DNA of 64,000 nt from DATBVX01 sp963695985 (GTDB lineage: Bacteria > Pseudomonadota > Gammaproteobacteria > Steroidobacterales > Steroidobacteraceae), in the NCBI GenBank assembly GCA_963695985.1, contig CAVOIC010000011.1, forward strand, positions 434,001 to 498,000. Reading direction: 5' to 3'. Below are positions 62,860-64,000 of the stretch, piece by piece. Position 1 is the first letter of the stretch; each line of letters opens with the position of its first letter. The position numbers and the translations under genes are program-made. Below the pieces are notes generated by a model. That model searched no databases, was not told the origin of the DNA, and saw nothing but the letters and a program-made list of their open reading frames with translations.

Positions 62860-63708
62860 ATGGATATAGCCACTGCTACCAGTGCTCAAAACCGCCAGGC
62901 CGCCAGCCAGGTCGACCTCAAGGCGCTCAAGACCCGCCAGCAGGCTGCCTGGTCGGCCGGCGATTATGCCGTGGTCGGCACGACATTGCAGATCGTCGGC
63001 GAGGAGCTGTGCGAGGCCCTCGACGTCCGCGCTGGACAGAAGCTGCTGGACGTCGCCGCCGGCAACGGCAATGTTTCCCTCGCGGCCGCCCGGCGTTGGT
63101 GCGACGTGGTCGCCAGCGACTACGTGCCCGCCCTGCTCGGCAACGCCCGCGAACGCGCCGCAGCGGAACGGCTCTCCATCCAATTCCGCGAGGCCGACGC
63201 AGAAGCGCTGCCGTTTGCGGACAGCAGCTTCGACGTGGTCGTCTCGACCTTCGGGGTGATGTTCACCGCCGACCAGGACCGCGCTGCGGCCGAGATGATC
63301 CGCGTCTGCAGGCGTGGCGGCAAGATCGGCCTTGCCAACTGGACGCCAGAGGGCTTCATCGGCCAGCTCTTCAAGACCATCGGCCAGTACGTTCCACCGG
63401 CGCCGGGCGCCAAGTCGCCCGCCCTGTGGGGCACGCGGGCGCGGATCGCCGAGCTGTTCGAGGCACGCGCGGCCTCGATCAAGTTGGCGCAGCGGAGTTT
63501 TGTGTTTCGCTATCGTTCGTCGGATCATTGGCTGGATGTCTTCAAGACCTACTATGGCCCGGTGCTCAAAGCCTTCGCCGCGCTCGAACCCGCGGCGCAA
63601 GCCGCGCTCGAGCGCGATCTCCGGAAGTTGATCGATCAGTTCAATCGCTCGGGGGACCGCTCCATGGTAGTGCCGAGCGAGTACCTCGAAATCGTGATCA
63701 CCCGGTAG
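62860..63708 (+). CDS. Class I SAM-dependent methyltransferase
   Basis: 282 residues from the ATG at 62860, seven bases after GGAG; an ATG two codons upstream is too close to that box. The SAM-binding motif I LLDVAAGNGNVSLAA and the ADAEALPFADSSFDVVVSTFGVMF block identify an UbiE/methyltransferase-11-type enzyme. The acceptor is unknown. The open frame upstream of 62854 is antisense to the regulator gene and not part of this gene. Confidence 0.92.
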   Translation: MDIATATSAQNRQAASQVDLKALKTRQQAAWSAGDYAVVGTTLQIVGEELCEALDVRAGQKLLDVAAGNGNVSLAAARRWCDVVASDYVPALLGNARERAAAERLSIQFREADAEALPFADSSFDVVVSTFGVMFTADQDRAAAEMIRVCRRGGKIGLANWTPEGFIGQLFKTIGQYVPPAPGAKSPALWGTRARIAELFEARAASIKLAQRSFVFRYRSSDHWLDVFKTYYGPVLKAFAALEPAAQAALERDLRKLIDQFNRSGDRSMVVPSEYLEIVITR

Positions 63709-63774
63709 ATCGGCTTTCGATGAAATAGTTGCGCTTGGGTCTCTTTCGTCTTGTCTTTATCTGGAGGTGCATTC

Positions 63775-64000
63775 GTGAGTAACGGTAAGACTTATAAGGG
63801 TAGCTGCTTCTGCGGCGCGGTTCAGTTGACGGTGAGCGGCGAGCCGGCCGCAATGGGGTACTGCCATTGCGACTCGTGTCGCCACTGGTCGGCAGGGCCT
63901 GTAAACGCCTTCAGCCTTTGGAAGCCCGAAGCGGTGCGGATCACGGAGGGCGCAGAGAACATCGGCACCTATAACAAGACGCCGAAGAGTTATCGCAAGT
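63775..64000 (+). CDS. GFA-family (glutathione-dependent formaldehyde-activating-like) protein, cut by right edge
   Basis: A GTG start with GGAGG at 63762-63766 opens a frame of 75 codons to the window end. The family zinc site is visible: CFC at residues 11-13 and CHCDSC at 30-35. Family members have a Cys4-zinc fold of ~130-150 residues, so about half is present. Despite the family name, most members have no proven formaldehyde activity. Confidence 0.9.
   Translation, partial: MSNGKTYKGSCFCGAVQLTVSGEPAAMGYCHCDSCRHWSAGPVNAFSLWKPEAVRITEGAENIGTYNKTPKSYRK

Noticed and set aside
1..64000. tRNA/rRNA genes, CRISPR arrays, transposases, phage genes
   Set aside because: Looked for by eye on both strands; none recognised.

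Overview
The window is GC-rich proteobacterial chromosome with dense genes on both strands. The sphingomonad/xanthomonad-style TonB-dependent receptor, an UrcA-family protein, winged-helix/TPR regulators, an aerobic benzoyl-CoA (box) cluster, a THxN-type surface protein and c-di-GMP-I riboswitches together point to a gammaproteobacterium, perhaps near Steroidobacterales/Nevskiales. That placement is inference; no rRNA or tRNA gene was seen.

Layout. 0-9.4 kb: a cut-off vanillyl-alcohol-oxidase-family flavoenzyme, kdpA followed directly by kdpC with no kdpB, a duplicated fragment of a CBS-domain gene, a TonB-dependent receptor, UrcA, and a winged-helix/TPR regulator. 9.4-19.5 kb: an aromatic catabolism locus. 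A leftward set (benzoate-CoA-ligase-like enzyme, MFS carrier, flavin monooxygenase, alpha/beta hydrolase, second VAO-family oxidase) diverges from boxC-boxB. boxA, boxD and boxR are not in the window.

19.9-40.5 kb is the most interesting part: two co-oriented units, each headed by a GEMM-I (c-di-GMP-I) riboswitch. Unit 1 encodes a secreted coiled-coil protein, three TPR proteins (two of them lipoproteins), a small periplasmic protein, one TolQ/ExbB-type channel protein, two TolR/ExbD-type proteins and a TonB-like transducer with a long cytoplasmic domain. Unit 2 encodes a 1341-residue THxN/DUF11/SdrD-B surface protein, a 1795-residue outer-membrane protein with three OmpA-like domains, an acidic repeat linker and a large C-terminal barrel, and a small inner-membrane protein. 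Together they look like a c-di-GMP-controlled, proton-motive-force-driven, envelope-spanning machine acting on a surface protein. The parts list resembles the Agl-Glt motor of Myxococcus, but its function is unknown.

40.6-52 kb holds ordinary accessory genes: regulators, a DMT carrier, a two-helix potassium channel, a Tat-exported superoxide dismutase, a CBS-domain protein and an S41-like peptidase. A GST gene and a dehydrogenase gene there carry single-base frameshifts. 52-56.4 kb is damaged: a CocE/NonD hydrolase gene contains an ~835-bp near-identical tandem repeat joined by a 36-base AT-only-like spacer, followed by frameshifted CapA-like, YdaT-like and EF-hand genes. Some or all of this may be assembly or sequencing error. 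56.4-64 kb returns to intact genes: cytochrome c, DMT carrier, flavin monooxygenase with OsmC, an AhpD-like protein behind a cysteine synthase relic, a BTAD/TPR regulator, a methyltransferase, and a GFA-family protein cut by the right edge.
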